A stretch of DNA of 64,000 nt, taken from contig NZ_CP095376.1 in the NCBI RefSeq assembly GCF_023008405.1, positions 2,132,001 to 2,196,000 on the forward strand. Reading direction: 5' to 3'. The notes beneath the pieces were generated by a model, which had not been told where the DNA came from, searched no databases, and was given only the letters and a program-made list of their open reading frames with translations. The translations under genes and the position numbers were made by a program. Each line of letters begins with the position of its first letter. The stretch's first letter is position 1. Below, piece by piece: positions 42,963 to 51,088 of this stretch. Source of the DNA: Amycolatopsis sp. FBCC-B4732 (lineage in GTDB: Bacteria > Actinomycetota > Actinomycetes > Mycobacteriales > Pseudonocardiaceae).

Positions 42963-43243
42963 AACTTTCCCGCCGAGGAAATTGGTTCGTTCCGCCGGTT
43001 GCACGAATCCGGGAAACGCGCCGCGGGCCTGATCGGCGAATTCCCGTCGGGCACGAACAACCGGCACGCGGCGAAAACGGTGCCTTTTCCGCATCGGGTT
43101 CCGGGTCGCGATGTTCACCGGGCCGCGTGCCGGGGGCGACCGGCTCCGCGACGAACAGGCCGATGACGGCGCCGAGGGGCAGGCTCGGGCCGAGCGCGGC
43201 GGACGCCACCGCGCTACCCGACCGCGGGCCGCCGGGTGACGGA

Positions 43244-43298
43244 CAAGTACTTGACAAGCCCGCGGGCGCCGTTCAATCTCTCTAATTAACCGTACGGT
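43244..43298 (+). promoter_or_regulatory. Promoter/operator region of the shikimate transport gene
   Basis: It contains the palindrome CAAGTACTTG (43244-43253), an overlapping consensus -35 TTGACA (43251-43256) with a weak CAATCT (43274-43279) at 17 bases, and a second palindrome ACCGTACGGT (43289-43298) where a repressor would block transcription. The TetR protein at 45447 is the likely binder. Confidence 0.45.
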
Positions 43299-43355
43299 AC
43301 ATACCTGACCGGGTGGTACCTGGACTGCGACGGCGCACCCGCGGAGGAGATTGAC

Positions 43356-44711
43356 GTGACCGATCGTCCGGATGGCGCAGTGGGCGCCCCGCCCGCGGGC
43401 CGGCCCGCCAAGGCGGCCTTGGCCGCGTGGATCGGCAGCGCGCTCGAGTACTACGACTTCTTCATCTACGGCACGGCGGCCGCGCTGGTCTTCAACAAGA
43501 TCTTCTTCCCGGCCTCCTCGCCCGCGACCGGCACGTTGCTGGCGCTCTCGACCTTCGGCGTCGGCTACGTGTCGCGGCCGCTCGGGGCGCTTTTGCTCGG
43601 GCACCTGGGGGACAAGTTCGGCCGCAAACGCGTGCTGCTGGCGACGTTGCTGCTGATGGGAGTGTCCACTGTGCTCGTCGGCTGCCTGCCGGGCTACGGG
43701 ACGCTGGGCGTGGCCGCGCCGATCCTGCTGGTCGCGCTGCGGTTGCTGCAGGGCCTGTCCGCCGGCGGGGAGCAGGCCAGCGCGAACTCCATGAGCCTCG
43801 AACACGCCCCCGAGCACCGGCGCGCGTACTACACGAGCTTCACCCTCAGCGGCACGCAAGCCGGGCAGATCCTGGCGACCGCGGTGTTCCTGCCGGTGGC
43901 CGCGTTGCCGCAGGAAGCCCTGCTGTCCTGGGGCTGGCGGGTGCCGTTCTGGCTCAGCGCCGTCGTGGTGCTGGTCGGGTACTACATCCGGCGTTCGCTG
44001 GAGGAGACGCCGGTGTTCCAGGAGGAGGTCGCGAGCGGCGAGGTGGTGAAGCTGCCGCTGGCCGTGCTGCTGCGCGACCACTGGGCCGACGTCCTGCGCG
44101 TGGTCGTGGCCGCCCTGATCGCTTCCGTCAGCACGATCTTCACCGTCTACGCGCTCAGCTACGCCGTGAACACGGTGGGCCTGAGCAAGACGCCGATGCT
44201 GTGGGTCGGCGTGCTGGCCAACGTCGCCGCCGTCGTCTCGATCCCGTTGTGGGCCAAGTTCTCCGACCGCTTCGGGCGCAAGAAGATCTTCATGGCCGGG
44301 TCGCTGGGCTGCGCGATCCTGATCTTCCCGTACCTGGGCGCCATCGCGGCCGGCAGCTACCTCTGGATCTTCGTCGTCGGCATCGGGATGTTCGGCATCG
44401 TCTACACGGCCACGAGCGCGGTGTGGCCGTCGTTCTACGGCGAGATGTTCCCCGCGCGGGTCCGCCTGTCGGGTACCGCGATCGGGACCCAGATCGGGTT
44501 CGCCATCAGCGGGTTCCTGCCGACCATCGCGGTCGGGGTCACCGGGACGGGCCACGGCGCGTGGGTGGGCGTCGCCGTCTTCACCGCCGCGCTGTGCCTG
44601 GTCAACGTGATCGCCGTGGCCACCGGGAAGGAGACCTTCCGGGTGCCGACCGCGCGGCTGGGCCTCAAGGACCCGGCACCCGAGCGGAGCGGGACCGGCG
44701 TCCCGCGGTGA
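43356..44711 (+). CDS. MFS transporter, metabolite:H+ symporter (shikimate/quinate type)
   Basis: 451 residues, 12 predicted helices. The MHS signature appears as GSALEYYDFFIYGTAAALVF at the start and GHLGDKFGRKRVLL between helices 2 and 3. GTG 43356 follows GGAGGAG. Genes for shikimate dehydrogenase and dehydroshikimate dehydratase are close by, so uptake of quinate, shikimate or a similar acid is likely. Its stop overlaps the MBL gene start (GTGA, 44708-44711). Confidence 0.9.
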   Translation: MTDRPDGAVGAPPAGRPAKAALAAWIGSALEYYDFFIYGTAAALVFNKIFFPASSPATGTLLALSTFGVGYVSRPLGALLLGHLGDKFGRKRVLLATLLLMGVSTVLVGCLPGYGTLGVAAPILLVALRLLQGLSAGGEQASANSMSLEHAPEHRRAYYTSFTLSGTQAGQILATAVFLPVAALPQEALLSWGWRVPFWLSAVVVLVGYYIRRSLEETPVFQEEVASGEVVKLPLAVLLRDHWADVLRVVVAALIASVSTIFTVYALSYAVNTVGLSKTPMLWVGVLANVAAVVSIPLWAKFSDRFGRKKIFMAGSLGCAILIFPYLGAIAAGSYLWIFVVGIGMFGIVYTATSAVWPSFYGEMFPARVRLSGTAIGTQIGFAISGFLPTIAVGVTGTGHGAWVGVAVFTAALCLVNVIAVATGKETFRVPTARLGLKDPAPERSGTGVPR

Positions 44712-45469
44712 GCGGCTTCGAGGTCTACGCGCTCTGCTACGGACGGCGGACCGGGTACCGCGGCGAGCACTTCCTGGGCCACGGCCGGGATTCCGCGGAA
44801 CCCCACCCGACCGCCTACTACGTCTGGCTGGCGGTGTCGCCGGAGCACACGGTGCTCGTCGACGCGGGCATCCGGGCCGAACGCGCGCGGGAGGTGGCCG
44901 GGCTCGAGTACGTCGAGCCCGGCCGGCTGCTCGCCGAACTCGGGGCGGCGCCGGACATCGTCGTCCTCACGCACCTGCACTACGACCACTGCGGCACGGT
45001 GGCCGACTTCCCCGGCGCGCGGTTCGTGGTCCAGCGGTCCGAAGTGGACTACTGGACCGGTCCGTGGGCCGAGCGGATCGAGCGGGAACGGTGGCTGCTC
45101 GACGAAGTCGCCCTCGACCACCTGCGGGCCGGGCCGCTCGACCTCGTCGACGGGGACGCCGAGGTCGTGCCCGGGCTCAGCGTCCACCTGGTCGGCGGGC
45201 ACACCGCCGGGATGCAGGTCGTCCGCGTCGAGACGGCCGCCGGTCCGGTCGTGCTGGCCTCGGACGCCGCCCACTTCCACGAGAACCTCGACGACGACCG
45301 CCCGGCCCCGCTGCTGCACTCGATGCCCGGCGTGTACGGCGCTTTCGACCGGGTTCGCGCACTGGCCGGCGCCGGTCCGGTCGTCCCGGGGCACGACCCG
45401 GAAGTGCTCACCCGGTACCCGCCGGTGGGGGACCGGATCGTCCGGCTCAGCGGGTCGTCAGGTAGCTGA
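44708..45469 (+). CDS. MBL-fold hydrolase, N-acyl-homoserine-lactonase-like
   Basis: 253 residues with the metal-binding motif THLHYDHCG, further ligands in GGHTAGMQ, SDAAHF and PGHDP. The arrangement matches AHL-lactonase-type metallo-beta-lactamase proteins. In a quinate/shikimate cluster a lactone- or ester-hydrolysing role on a plant metabolite (for example chlorogenate-related or quinate lactone) is possible, but it is inference. It is translationally coupled to the transporter and overlaps the convergent TetR gene by 23 bases. Confidence 0.88.
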   Translation: MSGFEVYALCYGRRTGYRGEHFLGHGRDSAEPHPTAYYVWLAVSPEHTVLVDAGIRAERAREVAGLEYVEPGRLLAELGAAPDIVVLTHLHYDHCGTVADFPGARFVVQRSEVDYWTGPWAERIERERWLLDEVALDHLRAGPLDLVDGDAEVVPGLSVHLVGGHTAGMQVVRVETAAGPVVLASDAAHFHENLDDDRPAPLLHSMPGVYGAFDRVRALAGAGPVVPGHDPEVLTRYPPVGDRIVRLSGSSGS

Positions 45470-46121
45470 CCAGCATGTCGGCGACCATGCGGCGGTGGTG
45501 GTCGCGGTGGACGGGGTCCAGCATGTCGCGGTCGAAGATGGCGTTGAACGTGTAGCGGTTCGCCGTCCGGAACACGCAGAACGCGCTGATGGCCATGTGC
45601 ACGTCGAGCGCGTCGACGTCGTCGCGGAACTGCCCGGCCGCCCGGCCGCGCTCGAGGATCCGGGTGAGCACGTCGAGGGCCGGGTTGGCCAGGTTGGACA
45701 GCGCGTTCGACCGGGCGATGTGCTCGGCGCGGTGGATGTTCTCGATGCTGACCAGCCGCACGAAGTCCGGGTGGGACTCGTGGTGGTCGAAGGTGAGCCC
45801 GGCGAGCTGCCGGATCGCCTCGGCGGGGTCGAGGTGGTCGACGTCGAGGTCCTGCTCCAGCGAGCGGATGACCGTGTATGCCCGTTCGAGCACTTCGACG
45901 AACAGCTGGTCCTTGTTGGTGAAGTAGTAGTAGATCATCCGCTTGGTGGTGCGGGTCTTCGCGGCGATCTCGTCCACGCGGGCGCCGTCGAAGCCCTTCT
46001 CGGCGAACTCGCGGGCGGCCGTGTCGAGGATTTCGGCACGCGTCCGGTCGGCGTCGCGGATGCGCTCGGGCCCGCGCTTCGCGGCGACGTTCGAAACCTC
46101 ATCGGGCGATGGTGCTGCCAC
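45447..46121 (-). CDS. TetR-family regulator of the quinate/shikimate cluster
   Basis: 224 residues. The N-terminal helix-turn-helix (RAEILDTAAREFAEKGFDGARVDEIA...TTKRMIYYYFTNKDQLF) is clear; the C-terminal TetR_C domain would bind the inducer. GTG 46121 follows AGGAAGG. It lies between the transport and dehydrogenase genes and is divergent from the latter. Palindromes upstream of both (43289 and 46206) share AACC/GTACG elements, so it probably represses both, released by a pathway intermediate. Confidence 0.9.
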   Translation of the reverse strand: MAAPSPDEVSNVAAKRGPERIRDADRTRAEILDTAAREFAEKGFDGARVDEIAAKTRTTKRMIYYYFTNKDQLFVEVLERAYTVIRSLEQDLDVDHLDPAEAIRQLAGLTFDHHESHPDFVRLVSIENIHRAEHIARSNALSNLANPALDVLTRILERGRAAGQFRDDVDALDVHMAISAFCVFRTANRYTFNAIFDRDMLDPVHRDHHRRMVADMLVSYLTTR

Positions 46122-46205
46122 GGCCTTCCTTCCTCGCGCCGGCTGTTGTGCCCACTCTAGGGTGCCGCGGGCTCTTCACGGGGCCGACGCCATGAGGTAC
46201 AAATA

Positions 46206-46225
46206 ACGTACTGGTTCGTACATTA
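46206..46225. promoter_or_regulatory. TetR-type operator AACGTAC-N6-GTACATT
   Basis: Two 7-base arms (one mismatch) around 6 bases, between tetR and the shikimate dehydrogenase gene and ending 10 bases before its GTG, just ahead of the ribosome binding site. It is the best candidate site for the adjacent TetR. Confidence 0.5.
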
Positions 46226-46235
46226 GGAGTGCCCG

Positions 46236-47174
46236 GTGTCCCTGTCTTCGGCTGTCGAGGCGATCCGCGTCCACGCTGGGCGGGCGGCGCCGGGCACGCT
46301 GCTCACCGGGCTGATCGGCACGGGCATCGGGCCGTCGCTGAGCCCGCCGCTGCACGAGGCCGAGGCCCGCCGGCTCGGGCTGGAACTGGGGTACGCGCGG
46401 TTCGACCTCGACGACCACGGGGTGCCCGCCACCGCCGTCGGCCCGATGCTGGCGGCGGCCCGGGACGCGGGGTACCGCGGGCTCAACATCACGCACCCGT
46501 GCAAACAGGTGGTGCTCGGGCACCTCGACGAGCTGTCGCCCGACGCCGCCGCGCTCGCCGCGGTCAACACCGTCGTGTTCCGCGACGGCCGGTCGATCGG
46601 GCACAACACCGACTGGTCCGGCTTCGCCAGCGGCCTGCGGACCGGGCTGCCCGACGCGCCCCTCGGGTCCGTCGTGGTGCTCGGCGCGGGCGGGGCCGGC
46701 GCCGCGGTGGCGTACGGCTTGCTCACCGCCGGCACGGCTCGAATCCACGTCTTCGACCTGGACACCGGGCGGGCCCGCGAACTCGCCGCCACGCTCGCGG
46801 GCCGCTTCGGGACCGGCCGCGCGGCGGCCGGGACGGACCTCTCGGCGGCCGTCGGCGCGGCGGACGGGTTCGTGCACGCCACCCCGACCGGGATGGCCGC
46901 CCACCCGGGGCTGCCGCTGCCGGCCGAACTGCTGCGGCCCGGCCTGTGGGTCGCCGAGGTGGTCTACCGCCCGCTCGAAACCGAGCTGGTCCGGGCCGCC
47001 CGCGCGGTCGGCGCGCGGGTGCTCGACGGCGGCCGCATGGCGGTGTTCCAGGCCGCGGAAGCGTTCCGCCTGTTCACCGGCGCGGAACCCGACGCCGGGC
47101 GGATGCTGCGCCACCTCGCCGTGCTCACCGGAAACCCACCCCTGGAAAGGCAACCCGCCGATGTCCTCGACTGA
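46236..47174 (+). CDS. Shikimate/quinate dehydrogenase (catabolic AroE type)
   Basis: 312 residues. The substrate domain has GPSLSPPLHEAEA and NITHPCKQ (Lys as catalytic residue), then NTDWSGF with the catalytic Asp; the NAD(P) domain has GAGGAGAAVAYGL. It interconverts shikimate/quinate and the 3-dehydro acids. A biosynthetic copy would normally sit with aro genes; placement beside a dehydroshikimate dehydratase and TetR indicates a catabolic role. GTG 46236 follows AGGAG. Its 3' end overlaps the next gene by 14 bases. Confidence 0.9.
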   Translation: MSLSSAVEAIRVHAGRAAPGTLLTGLIGTGIGPSLSPPLHEAEARRLGLELGYARFDLDDHGVPATAVGPMLAAARDAGYRGLNITHPCKQVVLGHLDELSPDAAALAAVNTVVFRDGRSIGHNTDWSGFASGLRTGLPDAPLGSVVVLGAGGAGAAVAYGLLTAGTARIHVFDLDTGRARELAATLAGRFGTGRAAAGTDLSAAVGAADGFVHATPTGMAAHPGLPLPAELLRPGLWVAEVVYRPLETELVRAARAVGARVLDGGRMAVFQAAEAFRLFTGAEPDAGRMLRHLAVLTGNPPLERQPADVLD

Positions 47175-48990
47175 ACCCCGCCGCTCGATCGCCACGGTCT
47201 GCCTGTCGGGGACCCTGGCGGACAAGCTGACCGCGGCCGCCCGCGCCGGGTTCGACGGGGTGGAGATCTTCGAGAACGACCTCATCGCCTCGTCGTGGTC
47301 GGCGAAGGAGATCAGCGAACACTGCTCCGAACTGGGGCTGTCGATCGACCTCTACCAGCCGTTCCGCGACTTCGAAGCCGTCCCGCCGGACGTGCTCGCG
47401 CGGAACCTCCGGCGCGCGGAGCTCAAGTTCGACGTCATGGAGCAGCTCGGTGCCGGCACGATGCTGGTGTGCTCGTCGGTGTCCCCGGACGCGGTCGACG
47501 ACGACGAACTCGCGGCCGAGCAACTGCACCTGCTCGCCGAGCGCGCCGCGGCCCGGGGGATCCGGATCGCCTACGAAGCCTTGGCGTGGGGCCGGTTCGT
47601 CAACACCTACGAGCACTCGTGGCGCATCGTGCGCCGCGCCGCCCACCCCGCGCTGGGGCTGTGCCTGGACAGCTTCCACATCCTGTCGCGGGGCAGCGAC
47701 CCGGCCGCGATCCGCACGATTCCCGGCGAGAAGCTGTTCTTCCTGCAGCTGGCCGACGCGCCGCGGCTGCAGATGGACGTCCTGCAGTGGAGCAGGCACC
47801 ACCGCCTCTTCCCCGGCCAGGGCGCGTTCGACCTGACCGCGTTCACCGGGCACGTGCTGGCGGCGGGCTACCGCGGACCGCTGTCGCTCGAGGTGTTCAA
47901 CGACGTCTTCCGCCAGGCCGACCCGGCGCCGGCCGCCGTCGACGCGATGCGGTCCCTGCTCGCGCTGCAGGAAACCCTCGGTGTCACGGACGTCCCGCCC
48001 GCACCGGAGCTCGCCGGGCACGCGTTCGTCGAGCTGGCCGTCGACGACGTGTCGGAGCCCCGGCTCGCGGAGGCGCTGAGCGGGCTCGGGTTCGCCGAAA
48101 CGGGCCGGCACCGGTCCAAGCCGGTCCGGTTGTGGCAGCAGGGTGACGCGCGGATCCTCTTGAACGGCAACGCTTCCGGCCCACGGGGGAGTGCGTCCGT
48201 CGGCGCGGTCGCGGTGGAGAGCGCGGACCCGGTCGGCTCGGCCCGGCGGGCCCAGCGGCTGCTCGCCCCGCCCCTGCCGCGCGACCACCGCGCCGGCGAA
48301 GCCGACCTGTCGGCGATCGCCGCCCCGGACGGGACGTCGGTCTTCTTCTGCCGCACCGGCGCCGAAACCGGCGACAGCTGGCTCGGCGACTTCACCGTGA
48401 CCGAGCCGGCCGGCCCGGGCACGGGCGTGACGAAGATCGACCACCTGGCGCTGGCCCAGCCGTTCGACCACTTCGACGAGGCGGCGCTGTTCTACCGCGC
48501 GGTGCTCGGCCTGGAGCCGGAGCCGGTGACGGAGTTCGCGGCGCCGTTCGGGCTGGTCCGCAGCCGCACGGTCGCCGACCCGGCCGGCCGGGTGCGCATC
48601 GCCCTCCAGTCGGCGTTGCTCCGCCGGGGCGACTGGGCGCCGAAAGTGCGGGAACCGCAGTGCGTCGCGTTGAGCACGGGCGACGCGCTGGCGAGCGCAC
48701 GCCGGATGCGTGAGCGGGGCGCGCCGCTGCTGGAGATCCCGGGGAACTACTACGACGACCTCGACGCCCGGCTGGCACCGGAGCCCGCGCTGCTGGCCGC
48801 CCTGCGCGAGCAGTCGGTGCTCTACGACCGCGACGAGCACGGCGAACTGCTGCACTTCTTTACGGTGGTGCTGGGCGGCCGCGTGTTTTTCGAGGTGGTG
48901 CAACGGATCGGCGCTTACGCGGGCGACGGCGCCGCGAACTCCCCGGTCCGCATGGCCGCCCACCGGCGGCAGCGCGAAGCCGGCGCCTGA
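47161..48990 (+). CDS. 3-Dehydroshikimate dehydratase, QsuB type (TIM barrel + HPPD-like domain)
   Basis: 609 residues. The N-terminal half (to about 285) is a sugar-phosphate-isomerase-like TIM barrel with metal ligands in EALAWGRFVN, LCLDSFHI, QLADAPR and SLEVFND. The C-terminal half (about 290-600) is a VOC/4-hydroxyphenylpyruvate-dioxygenase-like domain (TKIDHLALAQPFDHFDEAALF; LLHFFTVVLGGRVFFEVVQR). This two-domain form matches QsuB of Corynebacterium, which converts 3-dehydroshikimate to protocatechuate. Overlap with the dehydrogenase gene ensures joint translation. Protocatechuate ring-cleavage genes are not in the window. Confidence 0.92.
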   Translation: MSSTEPRRSIATVCLSGTLADKLTAAARAGFDGVEIFENDLIASSWSAKEISEHCSELGLSIDLYQPFRDFEAVPPDVLARNLRRAELKFDVMEQLGAGTMLVCSSVSPDAVDDDELAAEQLHLLAERAAARGIRIAYEALAWGRFVNTYEHSWRIVRRAAHPALGLCLDSFHILSRGSDPAAIRTIPGEKLFFLQLADAPRLQMDVLQWSRHHRLFPGQGAFDLTAFTGHVLAAGYRGPLSLEVFNDVFRQADPAPAAVDAMRSLLALQETLGVTDVPPAPELAGHAFVELAVDDVSEPRLAEALSGLGFAETGRHRSKPVRLWQQGDARILLNGNASGPRGSASVGAVAVESADPVGSARRAQRLLAPPLPRDHRAGEADLSAIAAPDGTSVFFCRTGAETGDSWLGDFTVTEPAGPGTGVTKIDHLALAQPFDHFDEAALFYRAVLGLEPEPVTEFAAPFGLVRSRTVADPAGRVRIALQSALLRRGDWAPKVREPQCVALSTGDALASARRMRERGAPLLEIPGNYYDDLDARLAPEPALLAALREQSVLYDRDEHGELLHFFTVVLGGRVFFEVVQRIGAYAGDGAANSPVRMAAHRRQREAGA

Positions 48991-49081
48991 GTTCCGCGCG
49001 GACGCCGTCCGTAACCCGCGTCCCCGAGCCGGCGCAGCAGGTCGTCGCGAGCCGGGTAGCCGGCCCGGCCACCGTGGTTCG

Positions 49082-49612
49082 CTAGCCCGGGCCGCGCCTG
49101 AGCCCGTCCAGCATCACGATCGTCAGGTAGTCGTCCGGGCGGGCGCCGGGGCGGCAGACGATCGTGCTCAGCAGCCGCTGGGCTTCCGGCAGGGGGATGT
49201 CCGCGCGCAGCGTGCCCTCCCGCTGGGCGCGCACGATGACGTCGGCCAGCAGCGAGTCGACCGTGTGCTCGAGCTCGGCCTGCGTCTCGTCCTCGGGCAG
49301 CAGCTCGGTCAACGACTTCGCCAGCGCCAAGGGCAGCGTCGCGCAGTGCCCGATGATCGCCAGCAGTTCCGCCCAGGCCGTCTCTTCGCGCTCGCGGGCC
49401 CCGCGCGCGAAGTCCGCCAAGTCGCGCAGGGCGCCGGCGCCGATTTCCCAGGCGAGGGCGCGGCGGTCGGGGAAGTGCCGGTACAGGGTTCCGACGCCGA
49501 GGCCGGCCGCTTCGGCGATCTCGCACATCGGCACGTCCGGCCCGCGCTCGGCGAACAGCCGCACGGCGTGCTCGACGATCCGCTCGCGGTTGCGCACGGC
49601 GTCCGCCCGCAT
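49082..49612 (-). CDS. TetR-family regulator
   Basis: 176 residues. The helix-turn-helix region is RERIVEHAVRLFAERGPDVP...EAAGLGVGTLYRHFPDRRAL. The C-terminal half resembles TetR_C domains of the SCO-type small-ligand repressors. ATG 49612 follows GGGAGGAGG. It is divergent from an LLM oxidoreductase with two matching operator-like sites between them, so it very likely represses both genes. Confidence 0.9.
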   Translation of the reverse strand: MRADAVRNRERIVEHAVRLFAERGPDVPMCEIAEAAGLGVGTLYRHFPDRRALAWEIGAGALRDLADFARGAREREETAWAELLAIIGHCATLPLALAKSLTELLPEDETQAELEHTVDSLLADVIVRAQREGTLRADIPLPEAQRLLSTIVCRPGARPDDYLTIVMLDGLRRGPG

Positions 49613-49631
49613 GACCGGCCTCCTCCCAAAA

Positions 49632-49647
49632 CGGAATCCTGGATTCA
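49632..49647. promoter_or_regulatory. TetR operator copy A, CGGAATCCTGGATTCA
   Basis: An inverted repeat (GAATCC/GGATTC) 20 bases upstream of tetR. It matches copy B in the opposite orientation as CGGAAT-N4-GATTCA. Confidence 0.55.
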
Positions 49648-49673
49648 TCTTATGCTACGTTCGCGGCACAAGG

Positions 49674-49689
49674 TGAATCTGATATTCCG
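49674..49689. promoter_or_regulatory. TetR operator copy B, TGAATCTGATATTCCG
   Basis: The reverse complement fits CGGAAT-N4-GATTCA, the same as copy A. The centres are 42 bases apart, four helical turns, so two repressor dimers could bind on the same DNA face. It ends 12 bases before the oxidoreductase ATG. Confidence 0.55.
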
Positions 49690-49701
49690 GTTGGAGGCGG
49701 C

Positions 49702-50598
49702 ATGCGGATCGGGCTCTACGCGACCGGTCAGGCGGGACTCGAGGGGATCGTCGAGGACATCGCGGCGGCGGAACGGCTGGGGCTGGACAGCGCGTTCCTC
49801 CCGCAGCTCACGGCGTGGGACGCGCTGACCGTCGCGGCGCTGGCCGGGCCGCGCGTGCCGCGGATCGGGCTGGGCACCGCGGTCGTGCGGACCTACGCCC
49901 AGCACCCGCTGGCACTGGCCGGCCAGGCGCTCACGGCGCAGGCGGCCACCGGCGGGCGGCTGACCCTGGGAATCGGGCCGAGCCACCGCGAGATCGTCGA
50001 GGGCGGGTACGGGCTCTCTTACGACCGCCCGGCGCGGCACGTCCGCGAGTACCTCCAGGCGCTGCGGCCGTTGCTGCGCGGGGAAAGCACCGACTTCCGC
50101 GGCGAGACGCTCTCGGTGTCCGGGACGGTCGACGTGCCGGGCGCCGTGCCGCCGCCGGTGCTCGTGTCCGCGCTCGGCCCGGTGCTGCTCGGCATCGCGG
50201 GCGAGCTGGCCGATGGCACGGTCACCGTGTGGGCGGGACCGGAAGTGCTGGGCGAGTACGTGGTCCCGAAGATCACCGACGCCGCGAAGCGCGCCGGGCG
50301 GCCGGCTCCGCGCGTGGTCGCGTCGGTGATGCTGTCGGTGACGGCGGACCCGGACCGGGTCCGGGCCGACATCCGCGGCCGGTTCGGCGCGGCGGGGGAG
50401 TTCGCGAGCTACCGGCGGCTGCTGCGGCAGCAGGGGAAGGCCGGGCTCGAAGACACCGTGGCGGCCGGTGACGAGGACTTCGTGGCCGCCACGGTCGCCC
50501 GGTTCGCCGCGGCCGGCGTGACCGACCTGCTGGTCAGCCCGGTCGGCACCGACGAGGAGCGGGAGCGGACGCTGGCGTTCGCCGCCCACCTGCGCTGA
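49702..50598 (+). CDS. LLM-class (luciferase-like) F420/FMN-dependent oxidoreductase
   Basis: 298 residues forming the luciferase-like TIM barrel (MRIGLYATGQAGLEGIVEDI; LGIGPSHREIVEGGYGLSYD; TVWAGPEVLGEYVVPKI). It fits the actinobacterial F420-type subgroup by its length and N-terminal pattern. Ribosome binding site TTGGAGGCGG lies directly before ATG 49702. It is controlled by the divergent TetR through two operators. The substrate is unknown. Confidence 0.87.
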   Translation: MRIGLYATGQAGLEGIVEDIAAAERLGLDSAFLPQLTAWDALTVAALAGPRVPRIGLGTAVVRTYAQHPLALAGQALTAQAATGGRLTLGIGPSHREIVEGGYGLSYDRPARHVREYLQALRPLLRGESTDFRGETLSVSGTVDVPGAVPPPVLVSALGPVLLGIAGELADGTVTVWAGPEVLGEYVVPKITDAAKRAGRPAPRVVASVMLSVTADPDRVRADIRGRFGAAGEFASYRRLLRQQGKAGLEDTVAAGDEDFVAATVARFAAAGVTDLLVSPVGTDEERERTLAFAAHLR

Positions 50599-50602
50599 GC
50601 TT

Positions 50603-51088
50603 TCACACCGCGGCGAGCCGGCGGAAACGGCTGCCGTGGAAGACCAGGGGCGGGGTCTCCGCCGTGTGCAGGCCGTGGATCCGCAGCAGCGCGATCAGGT
50701 GGTCACCGGCGGGCACCTCTTCCTCCAGCGAACATTCGAGCAGAGCGCTCGACCCGGTGATGAACACGCTGCCGTCCGGGCCGGGCTGCCACGGGATGCC
50801 GCGGAACCGGTCGCCCCGCGACGACAGCCGGCGGCAGGCGTCGTCCTGTCCCTCGGCCAGGACGCTCAGGCCGAGCCGCCGGTCGCGCAGCCGCGGCCAC
50901 GTCGACGACGTGCGCTGGATGCACAGCGACACCAGCGGCGGGGCCAGCGAAACCGACGTGAACGAACTCGCGGCCATCCCGTGCGGGACGCCGTCGATGA
51001 GGGCGCACACCGCGGTGACACCGGACGGGAAGCAGCCGAACGCTTCGCGCAACCGGCTTTCGGACGTCACGGGCTGCAAGGCGATCAT
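50603..51088 (-). CDS. Flavin reductase (NAD(P)H:FMN, split-barrel)
   Basis: 161 residues with the flavin reductase-like split-barrel signature (REAFGCFPSGVTAVCA; GMAASSFTSVSLAPPLVS). It supplies reduced FMN to two-component monooxygenases. ATG 51088 overlaps the stop of the molybdoenzyme gene (ATGA), and SsuD/DszC-like flavoenzymes lie within 9 kb. It may therefore serve these. It is also possible that it serves the molybdoenzyme as electron donor. Confidence 0.9.
   Translation of the reverse strand: MIALQPVTSESRLREAFGCFPSGVTAVCALIDGVPHGMAASSFTSVSLAPPLVSLCIQRTSSTWPRLRDRRLGLSVLAEGQDDACRRLSSRGDRFRGIPWQPGPDGSVFITGSSALLECSLEEEVPAGDHLIALLRIHGLHTAETPPLVFHGSRFRRLAAV

Noticed and set aside
42949..43257. 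Minus-strand frame with a hydrophobic patch (ALGPSLPLGAVIGLFVAEPV) as an MFS remnant
   Set aside because: Only one short stretch looks protein-like; the rest is low-quality coding and no start site is visible.
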